Positions 17,192 to 25,511 of a DNA stretch of 64,000 nt are shown here, one piece after another. The translations under genes were made by a program, and so were the position numbers. The notes under the pieces were generated by a model. That model did not search any database. It was not told where the DNA came from and worked only from the letters and a program-made list of their open reading frames with translations. How positions within the stretch are numbered: the first letter of the stretch is position 1; the number at the start of each line of letters is the position of its first letter. Origin of the DNA: Streptomyces rapamycinicus NRRL 5491 (GTDB lineage Bacteria > Actinomycetota > Actinomycetes > Streptomycetales > Streptomycetaceae); the NCBI RefSeq assembly GCF_024298965.1, contig NZ_CP085193.1:3162001-3226000 (forward strand). The letters run 5' to 3'.

Positions 17192-18087
17192 CGGACGCCT
17201 CCCTCGTTCGCGGCCCGTTCGGCGTCCTTGAGGAACCGCAGGGAGGCGCGGGCCAGTTCGGGACCGGCGTGGGAGTGGCGGGGCAGCTCGACGCCGACGA
17301 GTCCCCGGTACCCCGCCGCGCGCAGCGCCTCCAGGACCGGCGGGAAGTCGATCTCCCCCTCGCCGAACGGCAGATGTTCGTGCACCCCGCGCCGCATGTC
17401 CTCGATCTGCACATGCCGCACCCAGGGCGCCGCCGCCCGGACGCACTCGGCGGGCGGGTCGGGTTCCAGGCACTGGCAGTGGCCGATGTCGAGGGTGAGG
17501 CCGAGGGCGGCCGGATCGCCGAGCGCCGTGCGCAGCCGGTGGAAACCGGCAAGGTCGGCGAGGAGATGCCCCGGCTCCGGCTCGATCGCGAGGGAGACGC
17601 CCACCGCCCCGGCGGCCACGACCACCGGCCCGAGGGCGTCCGCCAGCCGCCGCCACGCCGTCTCCCCGGACTCACCGGGCGGCAGCACCCCGCTGAAGCA
17701 GTGCACGGCCGGGGCCCCGAGGTCTCCCGCCACCCGCACGGCCCGCAGCAGCAGACCGACCCGGGCGCCACGGGCCTCGGGGTCCGGGTCGAGCAGGGTG
17801 GGGTGGTGCTTGCGCCGGGCGTCGAGCACATACCGGGCGCCGGTCTCGATCGCGACACCGAGGCCGAGCCGCTCGAGCTCGCGGGCCACGCGGCGGGTGC
17901 GGGCGGCGAGGTCCGGGGCGAGCGGGTCGAGGTGCATATGGTCGAGGGTCAGCGAGACGCCGTCGTAGCCGAGGTCGGCGAGGAGGGCGAGGGCGTCGCT
18001 CAGGCGCAGGTCGGTCAGACCGTTGGTGCCGTAGGCGAAGCGGAGGGGTTCCGGGGTGGGGCGGCCGGGGTCGCCGGTACGGCTCAT
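17185..18087 (-). CDS. TIM-barrel sugar phosphate isomerase/epimerase family protein
   Basis: The 300-residue cytoplasmic xylose-isomerase-like barrel starts MSRTGDPGRPTPEPLRFAYGTNGLTDLRLSDAL. Strand ends carry the expected metal-site residues (AIEPEPGHLL, TLDIGHCQCLEP, HVQIEDMRRGVHEHLPFGEGEID, VGVELPRHSH). Its ATG overlaps the eboC stop (ATGA) and its end overlaps the eboA start, so it is embedded between eboC and eboA. Proteins of this family isomerise, epimerise or cleave sugars and sugar-like cyclitols. Such a gene is a fitting companion for an inositol-phosphate-synthase-like enzyme two genes upstream. Confidence 0.85.
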   Translation of the reverse strand: MSRTGDPGRPTPEPLRFAYGTNGLTDLRLSDALALLADLGYDGVSLTLDHMHLDPLAPDLAARTRRVARELERLGLGVAIETGARYVLDARRKHHPTLLDPDPEARGARVGLLLRAVRVAGDLGAPAVHCFSGVLPPGESGETAWRRLADALGPVVVAAGAVGVSLAIEPEPGHLLADLAGFHRLRTALGDPAALGLTLDIGHCQCLEPDPPAECVRAAAPWVRHVQIEDMRRGVHEHLPFGEGEIDFPPVLEALRAAGYRGLVGVELPRHSHAGPELARASLRFLKDAERAANEGGVRC

Positions 18088-19817
18088 GTCGCGCTGACCT
18101 TTCTCGACAGCCGTCGGGCGACGGGCATGAGCGCGAGCAGCCCCGCGGCCGTACGGTGCGCCCCGGCGCGGGAGGCGAGTACGGCCTGAAGCGGGATCAT
18201 CGCGCGGATGCCGCTGCCGACGGCACGCTGGAGGAGGTACGGGGACGGGTTGAGCGCGGCGTGCGCCAACGGCCGGGCGACCGTGGCCACATACCCGCCC
18301 GCGAGGGCGACCCCGGCGACGGCCGCGAAGCGGCTTACCGCCGCGCCGCGCGAGGGGATGGTCAGGGGCGCCCCTGCCCCGGCACGCGGCCCGTCCGGCG
18401 GGCCGCCACCGGTGGCCGCCGCAACGAGCCGCCTCGCCGGACCACCGCGCCCTGCCCGTACGCCCTTGCCCCGCGCGAGCTCGTGGGTAACTGCGGCCGT
18501 GGTGCGCTGGACGACGGCCGCGAAGCGGCTGACCGCCGCGCCGGGCGAGGGGATCCCGGTGCGCCGGGGCATCGCGGCCCCGGCACGTGTGCCGCCCGGC
18601 GGGGCGGCGTGTCGAGTGGCGGCTGTAGCCGCCGCGACGAGTCGCGCCGCCGGACCGCCGCGCCGTGCGCCCGCGCCCGTGCGCCGGGCATGGGCAAGTC
18701 CCTGAGTCACGGCGGCCACGGCGCCCTGGACGACGGCCGGGGCGGACGCGGCGGCCTTGGGCGACGCATCCGCCCGGACGGTGGCGGCCATGTGCCGCGC
18801 CGCCGCGCTCCGGCTCCGCATGCTGGTGACCGTCCGGCCAACGGCCGCGCCCCCAGAGGGGCCTCGCCCCGACCTGGACACGCGGCCCACGGCCGGGAGG
18901 CGGCCCAGCTGTGCGAGGGCGCGCCGAGGGACCCACCGCCGACCGGGGCGGTTGCCCCGGCCCGAAGGAGCCGGGGCGGCCAGGGCCCCGGCGAGTCGCC
19001 GAGCCGGACCACCGCGGCGCAGGCCCGCGCGGGAGAGCTCCCTCGTGAGGGCCGCGGCGGCACCACCGGTGGCCGGGTCACCTGCCGGAGTGCCGCGGCG
19101 GCTCGGCGTGGTGGCACCGTTCGCACCCGCGACCGGCGCGCCGTGGCCCGCTTCAGGACCACGCTCCGAAGCGGGCGCCGGGCGCCTGGTGGCGGCCCAG
19201 GCGATCGCCGCTCCCGTCGCGAGGGCGCCGAGAGGGGCCGTTGAGGAGCCGCCGACCGCCTCGTGGCGGGAGACCGTGGTCACCGCGAGGGTGTGGGCGC
19301 CCAGGAGGGCGGCCGGGCGGAGGGCCGGGCGTATGTGCCCGGCGGAGGCCGTGGCGCCGAGGAGGAGGTCCAGCGCGCGGGCGGCGGCCATGGTGGGCGG
19401 GCCCGCGGGCGTGTTCTTCAGCCCCAGGTCGTACGCCCACACCGTGCCCGCCAGGGCCGTCGCCGTGGTGAGGGCCGGACGGCCCGCGGCGGCGGCGCAG
19501 AGCAGTCCGGCGGCGGTCAGCCCGGTCGCGGCGGTCAACGCGGCGGCCGGGGCGATACGGCCCGACGGCAGCGGGCGGCCGGGGCGCTCCACGGCGTCGA
19601 TGTCCCGGTCGGCCCAGTCGTTGAGCGCCATGCCCGCCTCGTACAGGCACAGCGAGGCGCAGACCGCGAGCGCCGTGCCACGGTTGGGGCCGCGCCGGGC
19701 CGCGGCCGCGCCCGCCAGGGCGTCACCCGGCACGGTGAACAGGGCCGAGACCCTGAGGAGTTCGGCCCAGTCGCCCCACTTGCCGAGGGGCCCCCGTTCC
19801 CCCGCCTCGGCCGTCAC
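18084..19817 (-). CDS. eboC: EboC-like UbiA prenyltransferase-fold protein with large internal insertion
   Basis: The product has 577 residues, about twice the usual EboC. The first 230 residues are a normal UbiA-type membrane domain (LRVSALFTVPGDALAGA, YEAGMALNDWADRDIDAVERPGRPLPSG with the Asp-rich prenyl-diphosphate motif, VWAYDLGLKNT). The last 75 residues restore the family's C-terminal helices (GYVATVARPLAHAALNPSPYLLQRAVG). Between them, about residues 235-500, lies a hydrophilic, Arg/Ala/Gly-rich stretch with internal repeats (GGPARRLVAAAT, GAAVSRFAAV). The GTG start overlaps the cyclase stop (GTGA). The frame is intact across the insertion, so it is not a frameshift. Whether the enzyme still works is open. 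Confidence 0.8.
   Translation of the reverse strand: MTAEAGERGPLGKWGDWAELLRVSALFTVPGDALAGAAAARRGPNRGTALAVCASLCLYEAGMALNDWADRDIDAVERPGRPLPSGRIAPAAALTAATGLTAAGLLCAAAAGRPALTTATALAGTVWAYDLGLKNTPAGPPTMAAARALDLLLGATASAGHIRPALRPAALLGAHTLAVTTVSRHEAVGGSSTAPLGALATGAAIAWAATRRPAPASERGPEAGHGAPVAGANGATTPSRRGTPAGDPATGGAAAALTRELSRAGLRRGGPARRLAGALAAPAPSGRGNRPGRRWVPRRALAQLGRLPAVGRVSRSGRGPSGGAAVGRTVTSMRSRSAAARHMAATVRADASPKAAASAPAVVQGAVAAVTQGLAHARRTGAGARRGGPAARLVAAATAATRHAAPPGGTRAGAAMPRRTGIPSPGAAVSRFAAVVQRTTAAVTHELARGKGVRAGRGGPARRLVAAATGGGPPDGPRAGAGAPLTIPSRGAAVSRFAAVAGVALAGGYVATVARPLAHAALNPSPYLLQRAVGSGIRAMIPLQAVLASRAGAHRTAAGLLALMPVARRLSRKVSAT
18318..18554 (-). repeat. 195-bp-period repeat inside eboC
   Basis: A 42-bp segment at 18318-18359 recurs at 18513-18554 with two differences. 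Both encode GAAVSRFAAV followed by similar residues. The repeat distance of 195 nt is 65 codons, so the reading frame is kept. A more diverged relative appears near 18727. The units account for much of the extra length of EboC and probably arose by tandem duplication. Confidence 0.75.
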
Positions 19818-20956
19818 GACCGGCCCCGCAGCCGCCCGGCGAAGCCGATGAGCGCCGCGTACTGGTCGGCGAGGGCGGCCGGGCCGCCGTCCGGGTCCTT
19901 GAAGTAGAAGCCGAGTTCGGGGAGCGGTCCGGTGAGGCCGCACTCATGGGCGCGGGCGGTCAGCCGGGCCAGATCGAGGACGAGCGGGGCGGCGAGGGCC
20001 GAGTCGCAGCCCTGCCAGATGGTCTGGAGGACCATCCGCGAGCCGAGGAAGCCCTCGAAGGAGACGTGGTCCCAGGCGGTCTTCCAGTCGCCGAGCGCGG
20101 GCACGTTGTCGATGTGCAGTTCGCCGTCGGGGAGTTCGCCGAGGGTGTCGGAGAGGACCCGCGCCTTCCCCGCGTTCTTGGCGGCCGCGGCGCCCGGGTC
20201 GGCGAGGGCGGCGCCGTCGCCGCCGCCGAGGAGGTTCGTACCGGACCAGCTCCGTACGGCCAGCGCCCGCTGGGCGAACATCGGCGCGAGGACGGACCGC
20301 AGCAGCGTCTGCCCGGTCTTGCCGTCGCGCCCCGCGTACGGCAGCCCGGAGCGCTCGGCCCGCTCGCGCACCCGGGGGTGGTGGAGCCCGGTGGAGGGCG
20401 TGAAGTTGACGTACGGGCATCCGGCGCGCAGCGCGGCGGCCGCGTAGAGGGAGCTGGGCGGCAGCGTCCCGACGTCCTCCGGGGCCGCTTCGGTGGAGGC
20501 GACGTTGACGACGACGGCGCGGGCGAGGCCGTGCGTACGGAGGAACTCGGTGAGGTCGGCCGCGAAGGCCGCGATCAGCTCCTCCTCGCCGCGGCCGTCG
20601 CCGGGCTGTGGCCCGCCCGGGCGGACGGCCGCGTCGGCGGCGGCGAGTTCGCCGCGTACGGCGGCGGGCAGCCCGTGCGGCAGCACCCCGTCGGCGGCCA
20701 GCGCCTCGGCCCGCTTGGGCAGCGGGGTGGCGGCGGTGTCATGGCCGCCGAAGACGAGGTCGGCGAGCGCGGGCAGGCCGCTGTCCGCGAACGCCGCGGT
20801 CTCGGTGACCATTCCGGTGGCCGGCTGCAGCCCCCCGGCGACGGCGGCACAGCCCGCCACGGCGGTGGTGGCGACCGAACCGCGGGCGCCGATGAGCCAG
20901 ACCCCCGTACGGGGTGCGTCGCGGAGTGGGGTGATGTCGTCGGGACGGGTGGTCAC
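19814..20956 (-). CDS. Myo-inositol-1-phosphate synthase-like NAD-dependent cyclase
   Basis: The 380-residue protein has the NAD-binding start VWLIGARGSVATT, followed by VVVNVASTEA, YVNFTPSTG, GKTGQTLLRSVLAPMFAQR and SWSGTNLLGGGDG. These are arranged as in inositol-phosphate synthases, which cyclise glucose 6-phosphate through a transient NAD oxidation. The C-terminal FEGFLGSRMVLQTIWQGCDSALAAPLVLDL matches the family's dimer/catalytic part. The GTG start has GGGAGG 6 nt upstream and is the first gene of the ebo-type operon. In known ebo clusters the cyclase gene (EboD) belongs to the 3-dehydroquinate-synthase fold, which is absent here. This protein is therefore proposed as its functional replacement. 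Confidence 0.85.
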   Translation of the reverse strand: MTTRPDDITPLRDAPRTGVWLIGARGSVATTAVAGCAAVAGGLQPATGMVTETAAFADSGLPALADLVFGGHDTAATPLPKRAEALAADGVLPHGLPAAVRGELAAADAAVRPGGPQPGDGRGEEELIAAFAADLTEFLRTHGLARAVVVNVASTEAAPEDVGTLPPSSLYAAAALRAGCPYVNFTPSTGLHHPRVRERAERSGLPYAGRDGKTGQTLLRSVLAPMFAQRALAVRSWSGTNLLGGGDGAALADPGAAAAKNAGKARVLSDTLGELPDGELHIDNVPALGDWKTAWDHVSFEGFLGSRMVLQTIWQGCDSALAAPLVLDLARLTARAHECGLTGPLPELGFYFKDPDGGPAALADQYAALIGFAGRLRGRS

Positions 20957-21177
20957 TGGCTGCCTCCCGGGGGCTGGGCGTGGGTTGCGCAGATGGTTCG
21001 GGGCTCCGCGGATCCGCATGGCGGCGCCGGTCCGGTCGTGGCGTAGGGGTGGTGTGGTCGGGCGGGCGTGGCCGAGGCCGCCCCGCGCCCGGGAGTCGGG
21101 GCCGGGGCGGGGCGGCCGGAGCCGCCGGGCGGGTGACCCGGGGCCGTCGGGGTGGCGGCGGCGGACAGGTGGTGGGG

Positions 21178-21218
21178 GTGGCGGCGGGAGGAGGCGGCGT
21201 ACTCCTGCCCGCCGCCAC
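21178..21218 (-). terminator. Terminator after the ThuA-DUF1080 gene
   Basis: The inverted repeat GTGGCGGCGGG (21178-21188) and CCCGCCGCCAC (21208-21218) is extended inward by AGGAG/CTCCT with one bulged base. It lies 50 nt past the minus-strand stop at 21269. The whole 312-bp spacer 20957-21268 contains this hairpin, the ribosome-binding site of the cyclase gene and presumably the promoter of the ebo operon. No ORF in it looks real. Confidence 0.6.
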
Positions 21219-21268
21219 GCCGTCCCCACGGCTCCCCTCGGGCCGTCGGGACGGCGGACCGTGGGCGC

Positions 21269-22708
21269 CTAGCCGTCGTGGTGGTGCTGGTGGTGGCCGC
21301 CGCCCTTCGCCGGCAGGTCCTTGACGCGGATGTCGCGGAAGGAGACCTCGTCCCCCTCCCCGTGGTTCTGGATGCCGACGTAGCCCTGGAGCAGGCTGCG
21401 CGCCGGGTCCCGGTTGGTGAAGTCGTTGATCTTCACGCCGTTGAGCCAGATCCGCAGCCGCTCGCCCTGTACGCGGATCTCGTACGTGTTCCACTCCCCC
21501 GGCGGGTTCAGCGCCGCGTCCCGCTTGGCGAGGTCCGCGGACTGGAAGCCGTAGACCGAGCCGGTGGTGTGATCGGGGGTGTCCGTGGCGTCTATCTGCA
21601 CCTCGTAGCCGTTGTCGACCGCCGACCAGGGGTCGTCGGAGGCGGGGAAGCCGACGAAGACGCCGGAGTTGTCGTCGCCCGCCATCTTCCAGTCCAGCTT
21701 GAGCGAGTACGAGCCCAGCTCGCGCGCCTGGTACCAGAGCATGCCCATGCCGCCGGTCGAGGTGAGGGTCCCGGACGCGGTGTCGAGGGTGAAGCTCCCG
21801 GGGCCCGCCTGCTTCCAGCCGTCCGTCGAGGTGCCGTCGAAGAGCGGGCGGTAGCCCTGCTCGGGGCGGCAGTCGGCGTGGGCGGCGCCGGTGGCGTAGC
21901 GGATGCCGCCGAGCAGGTGCCGGCGGAAGGCGGGGTCGGCGTAGGACTCCTTGGTGTGGCCGAAGCCGGTGTAGAAGGCGCGGCCGCCCCGGTACTCCTG
22001 GCACCACGAGATGGGGTGGTCCTCGCCCATCGCGCCGCCCTGGTACGAGGATTCGTCGAGCGTGGCGAGGACCCGCACCCGCTCCCTCGGGTTGGTGCGG
22101 TAGTTGTACCACTCATCGGTCCGCTCCCACGTCGGCGCCAGATGCGCGGTCGCGGGGTTGGCCCGGTCCTCGACGTTCACGGTGGCCTGCTGGATCGCGG
22201 GGTGGGACTGGAAGTACGCCCCGGCCAGGCCCTCGTAGAAGGGCCAGTCGTACTCGGTGTCGGCGGCCGCGTGGACGCCGACGTAGCCGCCGCCCGCCCG
22301 CACATAGCCCTCGAACGCGGACTGCTGGGCGGTGTCGAGGACGTCGCCGGTCGTGGAGAGGAAGACGACGGCGTCGTAGCGGGCGAGGTTGTCGGGGGTG
22401 AAGGCGGCGCCGTCCTCGGTGGCGTCCACGGCGAAGTCGCTCTGCGCGCCGAGTTCCTTGATGGCGGCGACGCCGTCGGGGATGGAGTCGTGGCGGAAGC
22501 CGGCCGTCTTGGAGAAGACCAGGACCCGGTCGTCGGCGGCGCCGGACGTGGCGGCCCCGGACGCGGCGGCGGGCAGGGCCGTCAGGGCGAGCAGCAGCGT
22601 GGCCCCGACGGCGGCGAGCCGCGCCCCACGCCGGGAGCGGGTACCGGAGCCGGGTCCGGAGTCGCGTCCGGAGTCGGGTCTGGAGTGCGGAGAGGTGTGC
22701 GGGTGCAT
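21269..22708 (-). CDS. Secreted ThuA-like domain plus DUF1080 (3-keto-disaccharide hydrolase-type) protein
   Basis: The 479-residue protein has a long n-region (four repeats of the DSG/PDS type), a hydrophobic signal core (AAVGATLLLALTALPAAASGA) and then two domains. A ThuA-like, glutamine-amidotransferase-type fold spans about 58-250 (VLVFSKTAGFRHDSI, GGGYVGVHAAADTEYDWPFY). A DUF1080 jelly roll spans about 265-470 (YRPLFDGTSTDGWKQ, NSGVFVGFP, NGYEVQIDATD, WNTYEIRVQGERLRIWLNG). DUF1080 proteins include 3-keto-glycoside hydrolases and lyases. The C-terminus is a histidine tract (HHQHHHDG). It is separated from the upstream dehydrogenase gene by a strong hairpin. Confidence 0.88.
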   Translation of the reverse strand: MHPHTSPHSRPDSGRDSGPGSGTRSRRGARLAAVGATLLLALTALPAAASGAATSGAADDRVLVFSKTAGFRHDSIPDGVAAIKELGAQSDFAVDATEDGAAFTPDNLARYDAVVFLSTTGDVLDTAQQSAFEGYVRAGGGYVGVHAAADTEYDWPFYEGLAGAYFQSHPAIQQATVNVEDRANPATAHLAPTWERTDEWYNYRTNPRERVRVLATLDESSYQGGAMGEDHPISWCQEYRGGRAFYTGFGHTKESYADPAFRRHLLGGIRYATGAAHADCRPEQGYRPLFDGTSTDGWKQAGPGSFTLDTASGTLTSTGGMGMLWYQARELGSYSLKLDWKMAGDDNSGVFVGFPASDDPWSAVDNGYEVQIDATDTPDHTTGSVYGFQSADLAKRDAALNPPGEWNTYEIRVQGERLRIWLNGVKINDFTNRDPARSLLQGYVGIQNHGEGDEVSFRDIRVKDLPAKGGGHHQHHHDG

Positions 22709-22730
22709 ATCCGTCGTGCTCCTTCCTCCC

Positions 22731-22772
22731 GGGCCGGGGGCGGCGGCCGGGTACGGCCGCCGCCCCCGGCCC
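22731..22772 (-). terminator. Strong hairpin between the quinoprotein and ThuA genes
   Basis: There is a perfect 18-bp stem (22731-22748 with 22755-22772) and a 6-nt loop, extendable by three pairs past a bulge. It fills most of the 78-bp spacer. It would terminate or attenuate the dehydrogenase transcript just before the ThuA ribosome-binding site, or protect the upstream mRNA 3' end. Confidence 0.7.
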
Positions 22773-22786
22773 CGGGCGTCAACTCG

Positions 22787-25240
22787 TCAGCCGGTGCCGA
22801 TCGTGAAGTCGTCCACGTCGAAGAGCGCTCCCGCACCGCCCTTGAAGACGAGGGACAGCGTGGTGGTGCCGGTCGGGGGTTTCGTCAGCGTCGTCTTGAC
22901 GTCCTGGAAGGTCTCCCAGTCGCCGGTCACCGGCACGGTGACGGTGCCGAGCAGCCGTCCGGCCGGGGAGCCGCTGTGGATCTCCAGCGTGCCGCCGGCG
23001 CCCGCCGAGGAGACCCGTGCGGTGAAGTCCTTGGCGTTGCCCAGCACATACGGGGTGAAGGAGATCCAGTCCCCGTTCTCGATGTTGCCGACCGTCTTGC
23101 CGCCGTTGGCCGGGGTGTGGTTGATCACCGAGACGCCCTGGCTGTCGTCGTAGTGCTCGGCCTGGCGGTGCTTGGGCTGGACGATGGACTGGTCGTGGGT
23201 GGTCAGCGGCGGCTGGCCGCCACCGCCGCCGTCGGTGTACTCGGCGTCGAAGACCCCGAAGATGTTGGCGTTGGGGTCGTGCTCCCCGTCCGCGTTGGTC
23301 TTGATGGTGCCGGAGCAGCCGTTAGCCGTGGTGACGGGGTGGCCGTGGCTGTCATGGCCGAGGATGTAGGTGACCTTGACCTTCGCGCAGTCGACGGTGC
23401 CGTCCTCCGGGTCGGTCACCTTGACCTTGAACGGGACCTCGTCGCCGAAGCTGAACAGCTGGCCGTCGGCGGGCAGTTGCAGCGTCACCTTGGGCGCGGT
23501 GTTGCCCACGGTGAGGTGCACATTGGCACTGGCGGTGCGGCCGGTGGGGTCCTTGACGGTGAGGGTGGCGGTGAAGGTGCCGTTCTTCTTGTACGTGTGG
23601 GTGGGGTTGGTGGCGGCGGAGGTCGTGCCGTCGCCGAAGTCCCAGCTGTAGGCGAGGGTGTCGCCGTCGGCGTCCGAGGTGCCCGCCGAGGAGAAGGCGA
23701 CCTTCATGGGCGCCTTGCCGGAGGTGCGGTCGGCGCTCGCCTCGGCGATGGGCGAGTGTCCGCCGGTGGCGTTCTCGATCCGGTAGAGCGCGGAGTGCTC
23801 GTCGCCGTTGAAGTAGCCGAGGCCGTAGTCGAGTACGTACAGCGCGCCGTCCGGGCCGAAGGCCGAGTCCATGACCTGGGTGCCGGACCACGGGAAGTCG
23901 TTGATCTTCTGCACGGCCCCGTCGGCGCCCTGCTCGATCCGCTTGATCCACTGGCGGCCGAACTCCCCCGCGAAGAAGTTCCCGTTGTACGACTCGGGGA
24001 ACTTCACCGGTGAGTCGAGCGAGGCGTCGTAGCGGTAGACCGGCCCGGCCATCGGGGACTCGGAGCCGGAGCCGAACTCGGGCACGGAGTCGTTGTCGTA
24101 CGGGATCCAGGCGGGCTGGGCGGGCGGCAGATCGGTGAGCCCGGTGTTGTACCGCGAGGTGTTCTCGGGCGCGGCGCAGTCGAAGGCCGGGCCGGAGGTG
24201 CCGGTGGCGAAGTCGTAGTCGCGGTACGGCTTGTTGTCGGCGATGCAGTACGGCCAGCCGTAGTTGCCGGCCTTGGTCACCCGGGCGAACTCGACCGCGC
24301 CGCCGGGTCCGCGCTCGGGGTTGGCGGCGCCGGCGTCCGGTCCGTAGTCGCCGACGTAGACCGTGCCGGTGGGCTTGTCGACACTGATCCGGAACGGGTT
24401 GCGGAAGCCCATCGCGTAGATCTCGGGCCGGGTCTTCTCGGTGCCGGGCGCGAAGAGGTTGCCGTCCGGCACGGTGTACGAGCCGTCGTCGGCCACCTTG
24501 ATCCGGAGCACCTTGCCGCGCAGGTCGTTGGAGTTGCCCGCGGAGCGCCGGGCGTCGAAGGCCGGGTTGCGGTTGTCCCGCTCGTCGATGGGGGTGAAGC
24601 CGTCGGACTCGAACGGGTTGCTGTCGTCGCCGGTGGACAGGTACAGGTTGCCGTCGGCGTCGAAGTCGATGTCCCCGCCGACGTGGCAGCAGATGCCGCG
24701 GGACGCGGGGACGTCCAGCACCTTCTTCTCGCTGCCGGTGTTCAGGGTGCCGTCGGCGTCGAGGGTGAACCGGGAGAGGCGGTTGACGCCGTCGAACTTG
24801 GCGAAGTCGGCGGCCGTGCCCGTGGTGGGGGCGTCGCCGGCGGGGGTGTCGAGCGGGGGCGCGTAGTAGAGGTAGATGGCGCGGTTGTCGGCGAAGCCGG
24901 GGTCGATGCCGACGCCCTGGAGCCCTTCTTCGTCGTGCGAGTAGACGGGCAGCTTGCCGGACACCTTGGTCTCGCCCGTGGCGTCGGTCAGCCACAGGGT
25001 GCCGTCGCGCGAGGTGTGCAGCACGGAGCGGTCGGGGAGTACGGCGAGCGTCATGGGCTCGCCGGTCTCCTCCACGCCCTTGGCGAGGGTCACCTGCTGG
25101 AACTGCTCGGCGGCCGGGGCGGGTTGATCCGCTTGATCCGCGCCCGCCTGGGGAGCGGTGAACGCGAGCCCCGCGCCGACGAGCAGTGCGCTCGTGACGA
25201 GCGCGAGGGGACCGCGCAGTCGAAGCCTTTTCCTGTGCAC
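22787..25240 (-). CDS. Secreted quinoprotein-type sugar dehydrogenase with PKD and CBM6-like modules
   Basis: The 817-residue exported protein has an N-terminal signal (LALVTSALLVGAGLAFTAPQAGA). A six-bladed propeller of the glucose/sorbosone dehydrogenase type covers about 45-490 (EEGLQGVGIDPGFADN, GDIDFDADGNLYLSTGDD, GFRNPFRISVDKPTG, GDYGPDAG, NYGWPYC). A PKD domain follows at about 500-580 (YSWDFGDGTTS), then a linker domain and a C-terminal carbohydrate-binding module (QAEHYDDSQGVSV... GALFDVDDFTIG). It probably oxidises sugar at the cell surface, with PQQ as the expected cofactor. It starts a transcript separate from the ABC operon, since a terminator lies at 25449-25483. It precedes the ThuA-DUF1080 gene. 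Confidence 0.88.
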   Translation of the reverse strand: MHRKRLRLRGPLALVTSALLVGAGLAFTAPQAGADQADQPAPAAEQFQQVTLAKGVEETGEPMTLAVLPDRSVLHTSRDGTLWLTDATGETKVSGKLPVYSHDEEGLQGVGIDPGFADNRAIYLYYAPPLDTPAGDAPTTGTAADFAKFDGVNRLSRFTLDADGTLNTGSEKKVLDVPASRGICCHVGGDIDFDADGNLYLSTGDDSNPFESDGFTPIDERDNRNPAFDARRSAGNSNDLRGKVLRIKVADDGSYTVPDGNLFAPGTEKTRPEIYAMGFRNPFRISVDKPTGTVYVGDYGPDAGAANPERGPGGAVEFARVTKAGNYGWPYCIADNKPYRDYDFATGTSGPAFDCAAPENTSRYNTGLTDLPPAQPAWIPYDNDSVPEFGSGSESPMAGPVYRYDASLDSPVKFPESYNGNFFAGEFGRQWIKRIEQGADGAVQKINDFPWSGTQVMDSAFGPDGALYVLDYGLGYFNGDEHSALYRIENATGGHSPIAEASADRTSGKAPMKVAFSSAGTSDADGDTLAYSWDFGDGTTSAATNPTHTYKKNGTFTATLTVKDPTGRTASANVHLTVGNTAPKVTLQLPADGQLFSFGDEVPFKVKVTDPEDGTVDCAKVKVTYILGHDSHGHPVTTANGCSGTIKTNADGEHDPNANIFGVFDAEYTDGGGGGQPPLTTHDQSIVQPKHRQAEHYDDSQGVSVINHTPANGGKTVGNIENGDWISFTPYVLGNAKDFTARVSSAGAGGTLEIHSGSPAGRLLGTVTVPVTGDWETFQDVKTTLTKPPTGTTTLSLVFKGGAGALFDVDDFTIGTG

Positions 25241-25448
25241 GCTGATCCTCCGTGGAAAGAGGGGGGTACGGGCGGGCCGTCAGGCCGCCGTGACTGGCAC
25301 AGGCGCGCGCCGTCGCGCCGGGATGACCGGTCCGGGGCGAGGGGCCCCTATGTGTCCGGTACATCTCAAGGACCGTAGCGGGGTTTGTCCGGTCCGGAAA
25401 CCCCTTTGACGCAAAACAGGTGCCACTTCATCCACGGGCAGGACAAAG

Positions 25449-25483
25449 CTGGGTGGGGGTGCGGTGTGCGGTCCCCCACCCAG
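25449..25483 (-). terminator. Terminator of the sugar ABC/oxidoreductase operon
   Basis: The perfect 11-bp inverted repeat CTGGGTGGGGG (25449-25459) and CCCCCACCCAG (25473-25483) has a 13-nt loop. In the minus direction it is followed by CTTTGTCC, a short U-containing tract. It lies 28 nt beyond the isomerase stop and separates this operon from the quinoprotein gene. Confidence 0.75.
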
Positions 25484-25511
25484 GGGCCCTTGGACGGACG
25501 GGTCCTCGTCG

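Noticed and set aside
20985..21020. CTCCGCGGATCCGCATGGCGG as another copy of the interspersed element
   Set aside because: It shares only a few bases with the core GGCGGAGCCGCATATCG and lacks the second arm.
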